This document shows positions 8,198-14,153 of a stretch of DNA of 29,341 nucleotides, piece after piece (within the stretch, counting starts at the first letter, position 1; every line of letters starts with the position of its first letter). A program made the translations under genes and the position numbers. The DNA is from an uncultured Lachnospiraceae bacterium. Its GTDB lineage: Bacteria; Bacillota; Clostridia; Lachnospirales; Lachnospiraceae. Below the pieces are notes generated by a model that searched no databases, was not told the DNA's origin, and saw only the letters and a program-made list of their open reading frames with translations. The stretch lies in assembly GCA_934292725.1 (NCBI GenBank), contig CAKQXY010000043.1, positions 1 to 29,341 of the forward strand. Reading direction: 5' to 3'.

Positions 8198-9544
8198 ATG
8201 GAATATATTAAAGAGCCTGCAAACGCTGTCTATCAAAGCGGTGCAAAAAATCCATTTCTGCCGCTGAATATTTATATTCCAGATGGAGAGCCAAAGGTAT
8301 TTGATGGAAGAGTTTATCTGTATGGCTCAAAGGATGAATTTGACGGAGAGTATTGCTGTCATAAGTTTCATGTATATTCAGCACCTGTATCAGATTTGAC
8401 CGAGTGGACCGATCATGGCCCAGTGCTGGCATCAACCGATGAGTACGTGAGTGAGGGGATTTCCAAGGGCGTGCCGTGGTCAAATGGACTTTTATGGGCG
8501 CCAGATGTTACAAAAAGAGGCGAGTGGTATTACTTCTATTTCTGTCTTTCAGATGGAACAGAAGGTGTTGCAAAAAGCAAGAATCCATACGGACCGTTTG
8601 AGGATGCTGTGCAGATAACGATGGGAGGAAAGCCAATCGAAGGCATTGATCCGTCTGTTTTGGAGGACAATGGAAAATATTATTACACATGGGGTCAGGG
8701 CCACTGCCATATGGCAGAATTAAATGATGATATGTGTACACTGAATCCAGATACCTATGAGGAAGCATTGATAAATAAGGATGATGATGGTCATGGTTTC
8801 CATGAGGCCTCATCACTTCGCAAGGTAGGTGATCATTACGTTATCGTGTACGCAAGCGAATTTATTGATGAAACACACCGTAATGGCGGTCATCCGACAA
8901 ATCTTGACTATGCAGTAAGCAAATCTGTTGTTGGACCGTATGTAAGAAAAGGCCGTATCATCGACAATACAGGAATAGATCCGCAAAGCTGGAATAATCA
9001 TGGCTCAATCGTGAAGATTGAAAATCAGTGGTATGTATTTTATCATGGTTCCTCCAACAACACAAAATATGCGCGCCGTGCCCGTGTTGAGCGTATTGAG
9101 GTAGATGAAGAGAGAGGAATTATCGAGCAGGTAGAGATGACCTCACAGGGATTTTCACATGGACTAGATGCCACAGCAGGCATTGAGGCAGGCTGGCAGT
9201 GCGGTCTGACTGGCGGAGCATATCTTACCGAGAAAGAAGGACGCTTCCCACTTGTACATATCACCGATGGCTGCAGCGTAAAATGGCGCTATGCAGAGCT
9301 TGCAGAAGATGGAGAGTGGTCAATTGAGATCGAGGGAACGCTTCTTTCTGAATGTGGAATAAGCATCTTGGCAAATGGAGAGTCAGTTGGTGTTGTCAAT
9401 GCGGAAGATGTTGACGGACAGCACATCTGGAAGAGTTCAATCGGTACACTAAGAAGCGGACGCTACGAGATAGAACTTCAGTTCTTTGCAGAAAAAGAAG
9501 AAGAGCTGTTTGAGTTAGATCGTATTCGCCTTGTAAGAGCGTGA
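8198..9544 (+). CDS. Glycoside hydrolase family 43 protein with C-terminal CBM6-like domain
   Basis: The 448-residue protein lacks a signal peptide, so it should act on imported oligosaccharides in the cytoplasm. The five-bladed GH43 propeller covers about 20-310. Catalytic residues can be placed: D29 (PDGEP, base), D151 (EGIDPSV, pKa modulator), E203 (GFHEASS, acid) and the propeller-axis H268 (NNHGS). Residues about 325-448 form a beta-rich domain that resembles CBM6 and ends in FELDRIRLVR. GH43 enzymes are mostly alpha-L-arabinofuranosidases or beta-xylosidases; specificity is not decided. ATG 8198 is chosen over the in-frame TTG two codons upstream because GGAGG sits 8 bases before it. 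The Dabb gene follows 48 bases downstream without a terminator. Confidence 0.88.
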   Translation: MEYIKEPANAVYQSGAKNPFLPLNIYIPDGEPKVFDGRVYLYGSKDEFDGEYCCHKFHVYSAPVSDLTEWTDHGPVLASTDEYVSEGISKGVPWSNGLLWAPDVTKRGEWYYFYFCLSDGTEGVAKSKNPYGPFEDAVQITMGGKPIEGIDPSVLEDNGKYYYTWGQGHCHMAELNDDMCTLNPDTYEEALINKDDDGHGFHEASSLRKVGDHYVIVYASEFIDETHRNGGHPTNLDYAVSKSVVGPYVRKGRIIDNTGIDPQSWNNHGSIVKIENQWYVFYHGSSNNTKYARRARVERIEVDEERGIIEQVEMTSQGFSHGLDATAGIEAGWQCGLTGGAYLTEKEGRFPLVHITDGCSVKWRYAELAEDGEWSIEIEGTLLSECGISILANGESVGVVNAEDVDGQHIWKSSIGTLRSGRYEIELQFFAEKEEELFELDRIRLVRA

Positions 9545-9592
9545 ATATAGGTTGAGAAATAAATTAAAAACAGAAGAATGGAGAAAAAACAT

Positions 9593-9895
9593 ATGGTAAA
9601 GCATGTAATTTTATGGACATTAAAGAACGAATATTCAAAAGAAGAAAAAGAAGCAATCAAGGCAGAAATCAAAGCAGGTCTTGAGGGACTTGCAGGTCAG
9701 ATTCCAGGATTGTTAGAGATTCATGTTAACATAAATGGACTGGAAAGTTCAAATGCTGATTTAATGCTTGATTCTACATTTACTGACGAGGCAGCATTAA
9801 AGGGCTACTCCGTACATCCGGCTCACGTTGCAGTTGCAAACGGAAAGGTAAGACCACACACTGCAATCCGTTCCTGCTTAGATTTTACAGTATAA
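9593..9895 (+). CDS. Dabb-family (stress-responsive A/B barrel) protein
   Basis: A small 100-residue protein that begins MVKHVILWTLK, the hallmark of the dimeric alpha-beta barrel (Dabb) family. It continues with a helix rich in Lys/Glu, LLEIHVNINGL, DLMLDSTFTDEAALKGY and HPAHVAVANGKVRP, the standard order. Family members are small cytoplasmic dimers; some are enzymes, most are uncharacterised. The second ATG (9593) is chosen because it matches the family start and has GGAGA about 10 bases upstream; an ATG at 9578 adds five residues. It lies downstream of the GH43 gene, possibly cotranscribed, and before a bidirectional terminator. Confidence 0.85.
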   Translation: MVKHVILWTLKNEYSKEEKEAIKAEIKAGLEGLAGQIPGLLEIHVNINGLESSNADLMLDSTFTDEAALKGYSVHPAHVAVANGKVRPHTAIRSCLDFTV

Positions 9896-9896
9896 T

Positions 9897-9942
9897 AAAA
9901 AAAGCTCGGAAGCATTTTATCATTTGCTTTCGAGCTTTTTTT
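9897..9942. terminator. Bidirectional terminator between Dabb and flavodoxin genes
   Basis: A-run 9897-9903, arm AGCTCGGAAGCA (9903-9914) and arm TGCTTTCGAGCT (9925-9936), then a T-run to 9942. A- and T-runs on opposite sides let it work for both convergent genes. Confidence 0.9.
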
Positions 9943-9948
9943 CTCTAA

Positions 9949-10371
9949 TTATGCAAGAGCCTTTCCAAGTTCCTCGCATGCTGCTTTAGCATCTTCATCA
10001 GGAGCATCATTGCAGATAACGAAATCACACGCCATTACAGCACCGTCATTGCGGCAGGTCTCATCCCAGTTGCGCATCCACTCACCATCTCCCCATCCAT
10101 AGGAGCCAAACAGAGCGATCTTCTTGCCGGACAGCTTTGCCTCGCAAGCTGTAAACATCGGCTCAAACTCATCTTCCTCAAGCTGCTCAGCACCCATAGA
10201 AGGGCATCCAAATGCAATTGCATCAAACTCATCCATCTTGTCAGCATCAAATTCAGCAGCAGTAAAAGTAGTTACGTCAGCGCCGGCATTTCTAGCTCCA
10301 TCTGCTACGCTTTCTGCCATCTGCTCTGTATTTCCAGTTCCACTCCAGTAAACAACAGCTACCTTGCTCAT
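9949..10371 (-). CDS. Flavodoxin
   Basis: A 140-residue FMN-binding electron carrier that replaces ferredoxin, often when iron is short. The FMN phosphate loop SGTGNTE is at 10-16. FGCPSMGAEQLEEDEFEP (first isoalloxazine-loop region) and FGSYGWGDGEWM (second, with Y and W) follow. Length fits short-chain flavodoxin. The start is taken at the second of two nearby ATGs, because AGGAG is 7 bases from it and too close to the first. It sits 48 bases after the DUF3793 gene in the same direction. A terminator (9897-9942) closes the operon. Confidence 0.92.
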   Translation of the reverse strand: MSKVAVVYWSGTGNTEQMAESVADGARNAGADVTTFTAAEFDADKMDEFDAIAFGCPSMGAEQLEEDEFEPMFTACEAKLSGKKIALFGSYGWGDGEWMRNWDETCRNDGAVMACDFVICNDAPDEDAKAACEELGKALA

Positions 10372-10419
10372 AATCATTCTCCTTTAAAATAAAATTTATT
10401 TGTCAGATCAGTCAGGCAC

Positions 10420-10968
10420 TTATGCGCTGACTGTCAACTGGCGAAGATCTTTTCCCTGTTCCCACATTCTGCGATAAATCTGCTTGCATTTGCAGTAGCG
10501 CCTAAAGGTTTTGACTGCATTTTCGGGATCACTGTATACCTTCCAGTCACCGCAGCAAAGGCAGTTGTGACCATGGTTTATAATAAAACCCTTTACATCC
10601 GCAAGTGGGTATCCAAGGAAAATTCCAATTTCATGAGGAAACGTGTCAGACTGCATTAAATGTTGTCTGAGAACGAGGAGTGCGTCGATTGCATTTTGGC
10701 TTGTATAGCCAAAGGAGGAAAGAAACTCACCGACAGCCGGGTCAGACAGATCATTTTGCAGACGACTCATACGAACCACATAGATTAAAGCCGTATGCTC
10801 ATGAAGGCACAGGCAAAAACATAAAACGCCCTTGTCGCGAAGTGTATTATTCCAGCGGCGTACTGCATCAAACAAATTTTTCTGAGTATCAAAGCTGACA
10901 CGGAAAAGATTCGCTGTTTTTATAGATGCTAACGTCGGCGCACAGTGTTCAATTAGATAATGATCCAT
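10420..10968 (-). CDS. DUF3793 family protein
   Basis: This 182-residue soluble protein has an unknown role. The sequence fits DUF3793, a clostridial family often found next to flavodoxin and iron-related genes. Visible features are the N-terminal HYLIEHCAPTLASIKTANLF, the mid-protein FLGYPLADVKGFI, a Cys cluster in HNCLCCGDWKVY, and a basic C-terminal tail with YCKCKQIYRR. The cysteines could bind a metal or be redox active, but nothing proves this. The start is ATG with TAGGAG 8 bases upstream. Flavodoxin follows, and a palindrome lies in its promoter region, so joint regulation is likely. Confidence 0.8.
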   Translation of the reverse strand: MDHYLIEHCAPTLASIKTANLFRVSFDTQKNLFDAVRRWNNTLRDKGVLCFCLCLHEHTALIYVVRMSRLQNDLSDPAVGEFLSSFGYTSQNAIDALLVLRQHLMQSDTFPHEIGIFLGYPLADVKGFIINHGHNCLCCGDWKVYSDPENAVKTFRRYCKCKQIYRRMWEQGKDLRQLTVSA

Positions 10969-11003
10969 AAACGTCTCCTAATAAAACATGAAATTAGTTA
11001 TAT

Positions 11004-11032
11004 ATAATGTTGGTTAGAAATATCTAACACAA
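11004..11032 (-). promoter_or_regulatory. Promoter region and palindrome upstream of DUF3793-flavodoxin
   Basis: The 23-base imperfect palindrome 11010-11032 contains GTTAGA (11013-11018), AATA, TCTAAC (11023-11028), with outer TTG and CAA. On the minus strand a weak promoter, TTGTGT (11032-11027), 17 bases, CATTAT (11009-11004), encloses it. The core GTTAG-N6-CTAAC equals that at 3190-3205. TTAG/CTAA half-sites resemble those of DtxR/MntR-type metalloregulators, but the spacing differs from the classic site, so the regulator is not assigned. Confidence 0.5.
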
Positions 11033-11107
11033 ATGAGATTATACTATCTCGGACTAAATCTGTCAAGAGAAAAAAGACGGATAGAATAAATCTTTTTCGG
11101 ACAGACT

Positions 11108-11174
11108 GTTACTGTTCATGGATAAGTCAATATTGCACCGAAGGGCTTTCGTAGCATGAGGCATGAACAGTAAC
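11108..11174 (+). repeat. Interspersed repeat copy with perfect 13-bp terminal stem
   Basis: GTTACTGTTCATG (11108-11120) is the exact reverse complement of CATGAACAGTAAC (11162-11174). The enclosed sequence holds the 42-base core (11133-11174) shared with 14011-14052 (35 of 42 identical) and 28737-28778 (33 of 42). Inside the loop, TGC-N2-CGAA and TTCG-N2-GCA can form a second small hairpin. The whole spacer 10969-11391 otherwise contains the DUF3793 promoter, the enolase promoter and its leader. Confidence 0.75.
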
Positions 11175-11214
11175 CATTAGTTCATGAACAAATTTTTCAA
11201 TAATAAGAAAACAC

Positions 11215-11243
11215 TTGCATGTTAAAGAATATTAGTGTAGACT
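11215..11243 (+). promoter_or_regulatory. Enolase promoter
   Basis: TTGCAT (11215-11220), 17 bases, TAGACT (11238-11243). A TTAG-N6-CTAA palindrome (11232-11245) covers the -10 box. It shares half-sites and spacing with the palindromes at 3190 and 11013 and could be a weaker site for the same regulator. Confidence 0.5.
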
Positions 11244-11308
11244 AACTAATAGTTGTAAAGGCTAACAAGGACATGCTTTAAAACAACTTCAAACTTCACG
11301 TAAAATAA

Positions 11309-11364
11309 CCATTGGCTCCTTACTGCTGAAACGGGAGACTGCTGCTCCCGTTTAGGACCAGTGG
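11309..11364 (+). promoter_or_regulatory. Long hairpin in the enolase leader
   Basis: CCATTGG (11309-11315) pairs with CCAGTGG (11358-11364), CCT (11318-11320) with AGG (11354-11356), and AAACGGGAG (11329-11337) with CTCCCGTTT (11345-11353). An 8-base bulge, TACTGCTG, lies on the 5' side only. No T-run follows. The stem ends about 11 bases before the AAAGG ribosome binding site. It may stabilise the message or regulate translation. Confidence 0.6.
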
Positions 11365-11391
11365 AAAGAAAAAGAAAGGTTTGGTACAATA

Positions 11392-12690
11392 ATGGATTAT
11401 TTAGAGATTGAAAAGGTTGTAGGAAGAGAAATTCTTGATTCCAGAGGAAACCCAACCGTAGAGGCAGAGGTTACTCTGGCTGATGGAACTGTAGCAAGAG
11501 GAACTGCACCGAGCGGCGCTTCTACTGGTGAGTTCGAGGCACTTGAGCTTCGCGACGGTGATAAGAGCCGTTATCTTGGAAAGGGCGTTACAAAGGCAGT
11601 TGAGAATATCAATACAATTATTAACGATACCATCACTGGTATGGACGCTTCTGATATTTATGCAGTTGATAAGGCAATGATTGAAGCAGATGGAACAAAG
11701 GATAAGTCAAAGCTTGGCGCAAATGCTATTTTAGCTGTGTCCATCGCTGTTTGCCGTGCAGCGGCAGCATCTCTTGATATCCCGCTGTATCGTTTCCTTG
11801 GCGGCGTTTCAGGAAATCGTCTCCCTGTTCCTATGATGAATATCATAAATGGAGGCTGCCATGCACTTTCCTCAGGACTTGATGTACAGGAGTTTATGAT
11901 CATGCCAGTTGGAGCACCATCATTTAAGGAGTGCTTAAGATGGTGTGCAGAGGTATTCCATGCGCTGGCTTCTATTTTAAAGTCAAGAGGACTGGCTACT
12001 TCAGTAGGAGATGAGGGTGGCTTTGCACCAGCTTTAAAGTCTGATGAAGAAGCAATTGAGACTATTCTTGAAGCTGTAAAGAAGGCAGGCTATGAGCCAG
12101 GAAGAGATTTCAGAATTGCTATGGATGCAGCTTCTTCTGAGTGGAAGAGTGAGAAAGGCAAGGGCTACTACAAGCTTCCAAAGGCTGGTACTGAGTATAC
12201 TGCTGAGCAGCTGATCGAGCACTGGGCTTTACTGTGCGAGAAGTACCCGATCATCTCAATCGAGGATGGTCTTGATGAGGAAGACTGGGAAGGCTGGCAG
12301 AAGCTCACCAAGAGACTTGGCGACAAGGTTCAGCTGGTTGGTGATGACCTGTTTGTTACCAACACCGAGAGACTTTCCAAGGGTATCGAGCTTGGTGCAG
12401 GAAATGCAATCTTAATTAAGCTAAATCAGATTGGTTCTGTATCTGAGACACTTGAGGCGATCAAGATGGCACATAAGGCAGGCTACACCGCAATTTCCTC
12501 CCATCGTTCCGGTGAGACTGCTGACACAACTATCGCAGATCTTGCAGTGGCACTAAATACATGCCAGATAAAGACAGGTGCGCCATCAAGATCAGAGCGT
12601 GTTGCCAAGTACAATCAGCTTCTTCGAATCGAAGAGCAGCTTGGAGCAAGTGCTGTATATCCGGGCATCAAGGCATTTAATGTCAAATAA
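11392..12690 (+). CDS. eno: Enolase (phosphopyruvate hydratase)
   Basis: A 432-residue glycolytic enzyme for 2-phosphoglycerate to phosphoenolpyruvate. The SGAST flexible loop (41-45), catalytic E208 (in GDEGGFAP), Mg ligands D245, E291 (SIEDG) and D318 (GDDLF), and catalytic K343 (LIKLNQIG) are present, as is SHRSGETAD. The loop after MMNIINGG is unusual: CHALSSGLDVQE, against the common xHADNNVDIQE. It is one residue longer, with the His (157) kept. The start is ATG with AAAGG upstream. It is transcribed alone from 11215 with a structured leader and ends in a bidirectional terminator. The copy-A repeat lies upstream of its promoter. Confidence 0.97.
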   Translation: MDYLEIEKVVGREILDSRGNPTVEAEVTLADGTVARGTAPSGASTGEFEALELRDGDKSRYLGKGVTKAVENINTIINDTITGMDASDIYAVDKAMIEADGTKDKSKLGANAILAVSIAVCRAAAASLDIPLYRFLGGVSGNRLPVPMMNIINGGCHALSSGLDVQEFMIMPVGAPSFKECLRWCAEVFHALASILKSRGLATSVGDEGGFAPALKSDEEAIETILEAVKKAGYEPGRDFRIAMDAASSEWKSEKGKGYYKLPKAGTEYTAEQLIEHWALLCEKYPIISIEDGLDEEDWEGWQKLTKRLGDKVQLVGDDLFVTNTERLSKGIELGAGNAILIKLNQIGSVSETLEAIKMAHKAGYTAISSHRSGETADTTIADLAVALNTCQIKTGAPSRSERVAKYNQLLRIEEQLGASAVYPGIKAFNVK

Positions 12691-12706
12691 AAGTAAGTGA
12701 TAAAAA

Positions 12707-12750
12707 CACAAAAATCCGAGGCTGCCTTATGACTGCCTCGGATTTTTGTG
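12707..12750. terminator. Bidirectional terminator between eno and the XRE gene
   Basis: A perfect 16-bp stem, 12707-12722 with 12735-12750, and a 12-base loop. An AAAAA tract on one arm and TTTTT on the other make it usable from both sides. Flanking AAGTAAG/CTTACTT can extend it. Confidence 0.93.
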
Positions 12751-12751
12751 C

Positions 12752-13135
12752 TTACTTATTTACTTTTTTTCTGTCGGCATCATTGCCTGATGTCTGGCTT
12801 GACTCATCAAGAGAGATGTACGGCATCATCACCTTAAGCAGATCAGCGAGTCTGTTTCTCTGCTGCGATGGAAGATCCTTAATCATCACGGACAGGGCGT
12901 CTTCTGGAATCGGGTTTGAATCAGTATTGTCCTTGCCATAGAGCAAATAGTCACTCGAAACCTCAAGACACTCCGAAAGATCATTGAGTGTGTATAAGCT
13001 CATCGTTTTCACACCACGTTCTAACTCATAGATATAATGAGAAGAAACGTCAAGGCATTCTGCCAGCTTCTCCTGCGTCAGGTGCTTTTGCTTTCTGCAT
13101 GTTTTAATGCGCTTTCCAATTTGTTCAAAGTCCAT
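12752..13135 (-). CDS. XRE-family (HTH_3) transcriptional regulator
   Basis: A 127-residue DNA-binding protein with a lambda-repressor/SinR-like HTH at about 7-62. It reads IGKRIKTCRKQKHLTQEKLAECLDVS, then the recognition helix SSHYIYELERGVKTMS. The C-terminal part (about 70-127) is a helical, probably dimerising, segment with a polar tail and no enzymatic domain. Targets are unknown. The start is ATG with AGGAGG 9 bases upstream. A 13-base palindrome sits between its putative promoter boxes, suggesting autoregulation. The stop lies next to the terminator shared with eno. Confidence 0.88.
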   Translation of the reverse strand: MDFEQIGKRIKTCRKQKHLTQEKLAECLDVSSHYIYELERGVKTMSLYTLNDLSECLEVSSDYLLYGKDNTDSNPIPEDALSVMIKDLPSQQRNRLADLLKVMMPYISLDESSQTSGNDADRKKVNK

Positions 13136-13155
13136 AAATCCTACCTCCTAGTATA

Positions 13156-13184
13156 AGAATATATCTAATAGATAGGAAGCATAA
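13156..13184 (-). promoter_or_regulatory. Putative promoter and operator of the XRE gene
   Basis: On the minus strand TTATGC (13184-13179), 17 bases, TATTCT (13161-13156). The spacer contains the palindrome TATCT-AAT-AGATA (13162-13174). Transcription would start very near the AGGAGG, so the leader would be short and the promoter boxes are uncertain; the palindrome itself is clear. Confidence 0.35.
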
Positions 13185-13261
13185 CTTGCTGACGGCAACA
13201 AAAACAGCTATAATCAGACAAAATTCTATCTGGCAGTGGTAAAAAATGGAAAAAAGTGTCG

Positions 13262-13292
13262 AAAAAAAGGGCATCTCTGTTTGAGATGCCCC
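13262..13292 (-). terminator. Terminator of hpf
   Basis: Read on the minus strand, GGGCATCTC (13291-13283), loop AAACA, GAGATGCCC (13277-13269), then seven T (13268-13262). A classic intrinsic terminator directly after hpf. Confidence 0.92.
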
Positions 13293-13312
13293 TGTAAGTA
13301 ACAATTTAATTA

Positions 13313-13849
13313 TTAGAACTCAGGTCCGATCAGACCATAAGTACCATTCTTTCTCTTGTAAACAACATTTACGCGATCCTCATCGCAGTTGTAGAATACA
13401 AAGAAGTTATGTCCCAAAAGCTCCATCTGAAGGCAAGCCTCCTCAGGATTCATTGGCTTTAATGGGAAACGCTTAACACGTGCAATATTGATGCCCTCAT
13501 TCTCTTCGGAGAACTCATCCTCTTCCTCAATAAAGGCACTTGAGAAGTCTCCGCCATCCTGCTCTCTGGCAATCAGTTTCGTTTTATAACGTCTCAGCTG
13601 ACGCTCAATGATTTCTTCTACTAAATCGATCGAAACATACATATCCGAACTTTCCTGTTCTGCACGAACCAGGCTTCCTTTAACTGGGATCGTAACCTCG
13701 ATTTTCTGACGATCCTTCTGAACGCTTAACGTAACATAAACTGTTGCATCTGGTGTGAAATAGCGCTCAAGTTTTCCGATCTTTTCATAAATTGCTGATT
13801 TCAGGCCCTCAGTGACCTCGATATTTCTTCCTGTAATGATATACTTCAT
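13313..13849 (-). CDS. hpf: Long-form ribosome hibernation promoting factor
   Basis: A 178-residue ribosome-binding protein that dimerises 70S ribosomes to 100S in stationary phase. The N-terminal S30AE domain covers 1 to about 97 (MKYIITGRNIEVTEGLK, VYVTLSVQKDRQKIEVTI). An acidic linker (about 108-125) follows, then the C-terminal dimerisation domain (VKRFPLKPMNPEEACLQMELLGHNFFVFYN). The two-domain length marks the Gram-positive long form. The start is ATG 13849 with AAGGAG 9 bases upstream; an earlier in-frame ATG has no such site. It has its own promoter and terminator. secA is divergent. Confidence 0.95.
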   Translation of the reverse strand: MKYIITGRNIEVTEGLKSAIYEKIGKLERYFTPDATVYVTLSVQKDRQKIEVTIPVKGSLVRAEQESSDMYVSIDLVEEIIERQLRRYKTKLIAREQDGGDFSSAFIEEEDEFSEENEGINIARVKRFPLKPMNPEEACLQMELLGHNFFVFYNCDEDRVNVVYKRKNGTYGLIGPEF

Positions 13850-13913
13850 ACAATCAGCTCCTTCCGATAGAATCATAGAAATAAATAAAATGTGTCTTTA
13901 TTTATTTACCAAG

Positions 13914-13942
13914 AGTATACCACGAAACAATGATTTTGTAAA
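13914..13942 (-). promoter_or_regulatory. hpf promoter and AU-rich leader hairpin
   Basis: On the minus strand TTTACA (13942-13937), 17 bases, TATACT (13919-13914). The leader then contains an 11-bp A/T hairpin (13907-13897 with 13889-13879). hpf is growth-phase controlled in relatives; no sigma-B or sigma-H box was recognised here. Confidence 0.6.
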
Positions 13943-14000
13943 TATAATTTTGACGTAATTTAGAGAATTTTTATACATCTTTTTTACGTTTTTCCACAGT

Positions 14001-14052
14001 GACGAAACCATTGCACCTAAGGGCTCTCGTAACATGACGTGTGAACTGTAAC
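14001..14052 (+). repeat. Interspersed repeat copy between hpf and secA
   Basis: The 42-base core 14011-14052 matches 11133-11174 (35 of 42) and 28737-28778 (33 of 42). The preceding ten bases, GACGAAACCA (14001-14010), are identical to those before the third copy. ACAGT (13996-14000) can pair with ACTGT (14045-14049) as an outer stem. The rest of the 13850-14153 spacer holds the hpf and secA promoters. Confidence 0.75.
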
Positions 14053-14085
14053 AAAACCCTAAACTGAAGTAGGAATAAAAATGTC

Positions 14086-14114
14086 TTGAATTTTTATAGG
14101 AAAAATGATAGAAT
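14086..14114 (+). promoter_or_regulatory. secA promoter
   Basis: TTGAAT (14086-14091), 17 bases, TAGAAT (14109-14114), about 40 bases before the secA start; AGGAGG lies 6 bases before the ATG. Confidence 0.65.
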
Positions 14115-14153
14115 TAGTCTGTTGTACTATCGGTATGTATTTAGGAGGCAGAT

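Noticed and set aside
13986..14153. raiA-type noncoding RNA in front of hpf
   Set aside because: The spacer is divergent and holds two ordinary promoters and a repeat that also occurs elsewhere; I could not identify the large conserved fold reported near some raiA/hpf genes.
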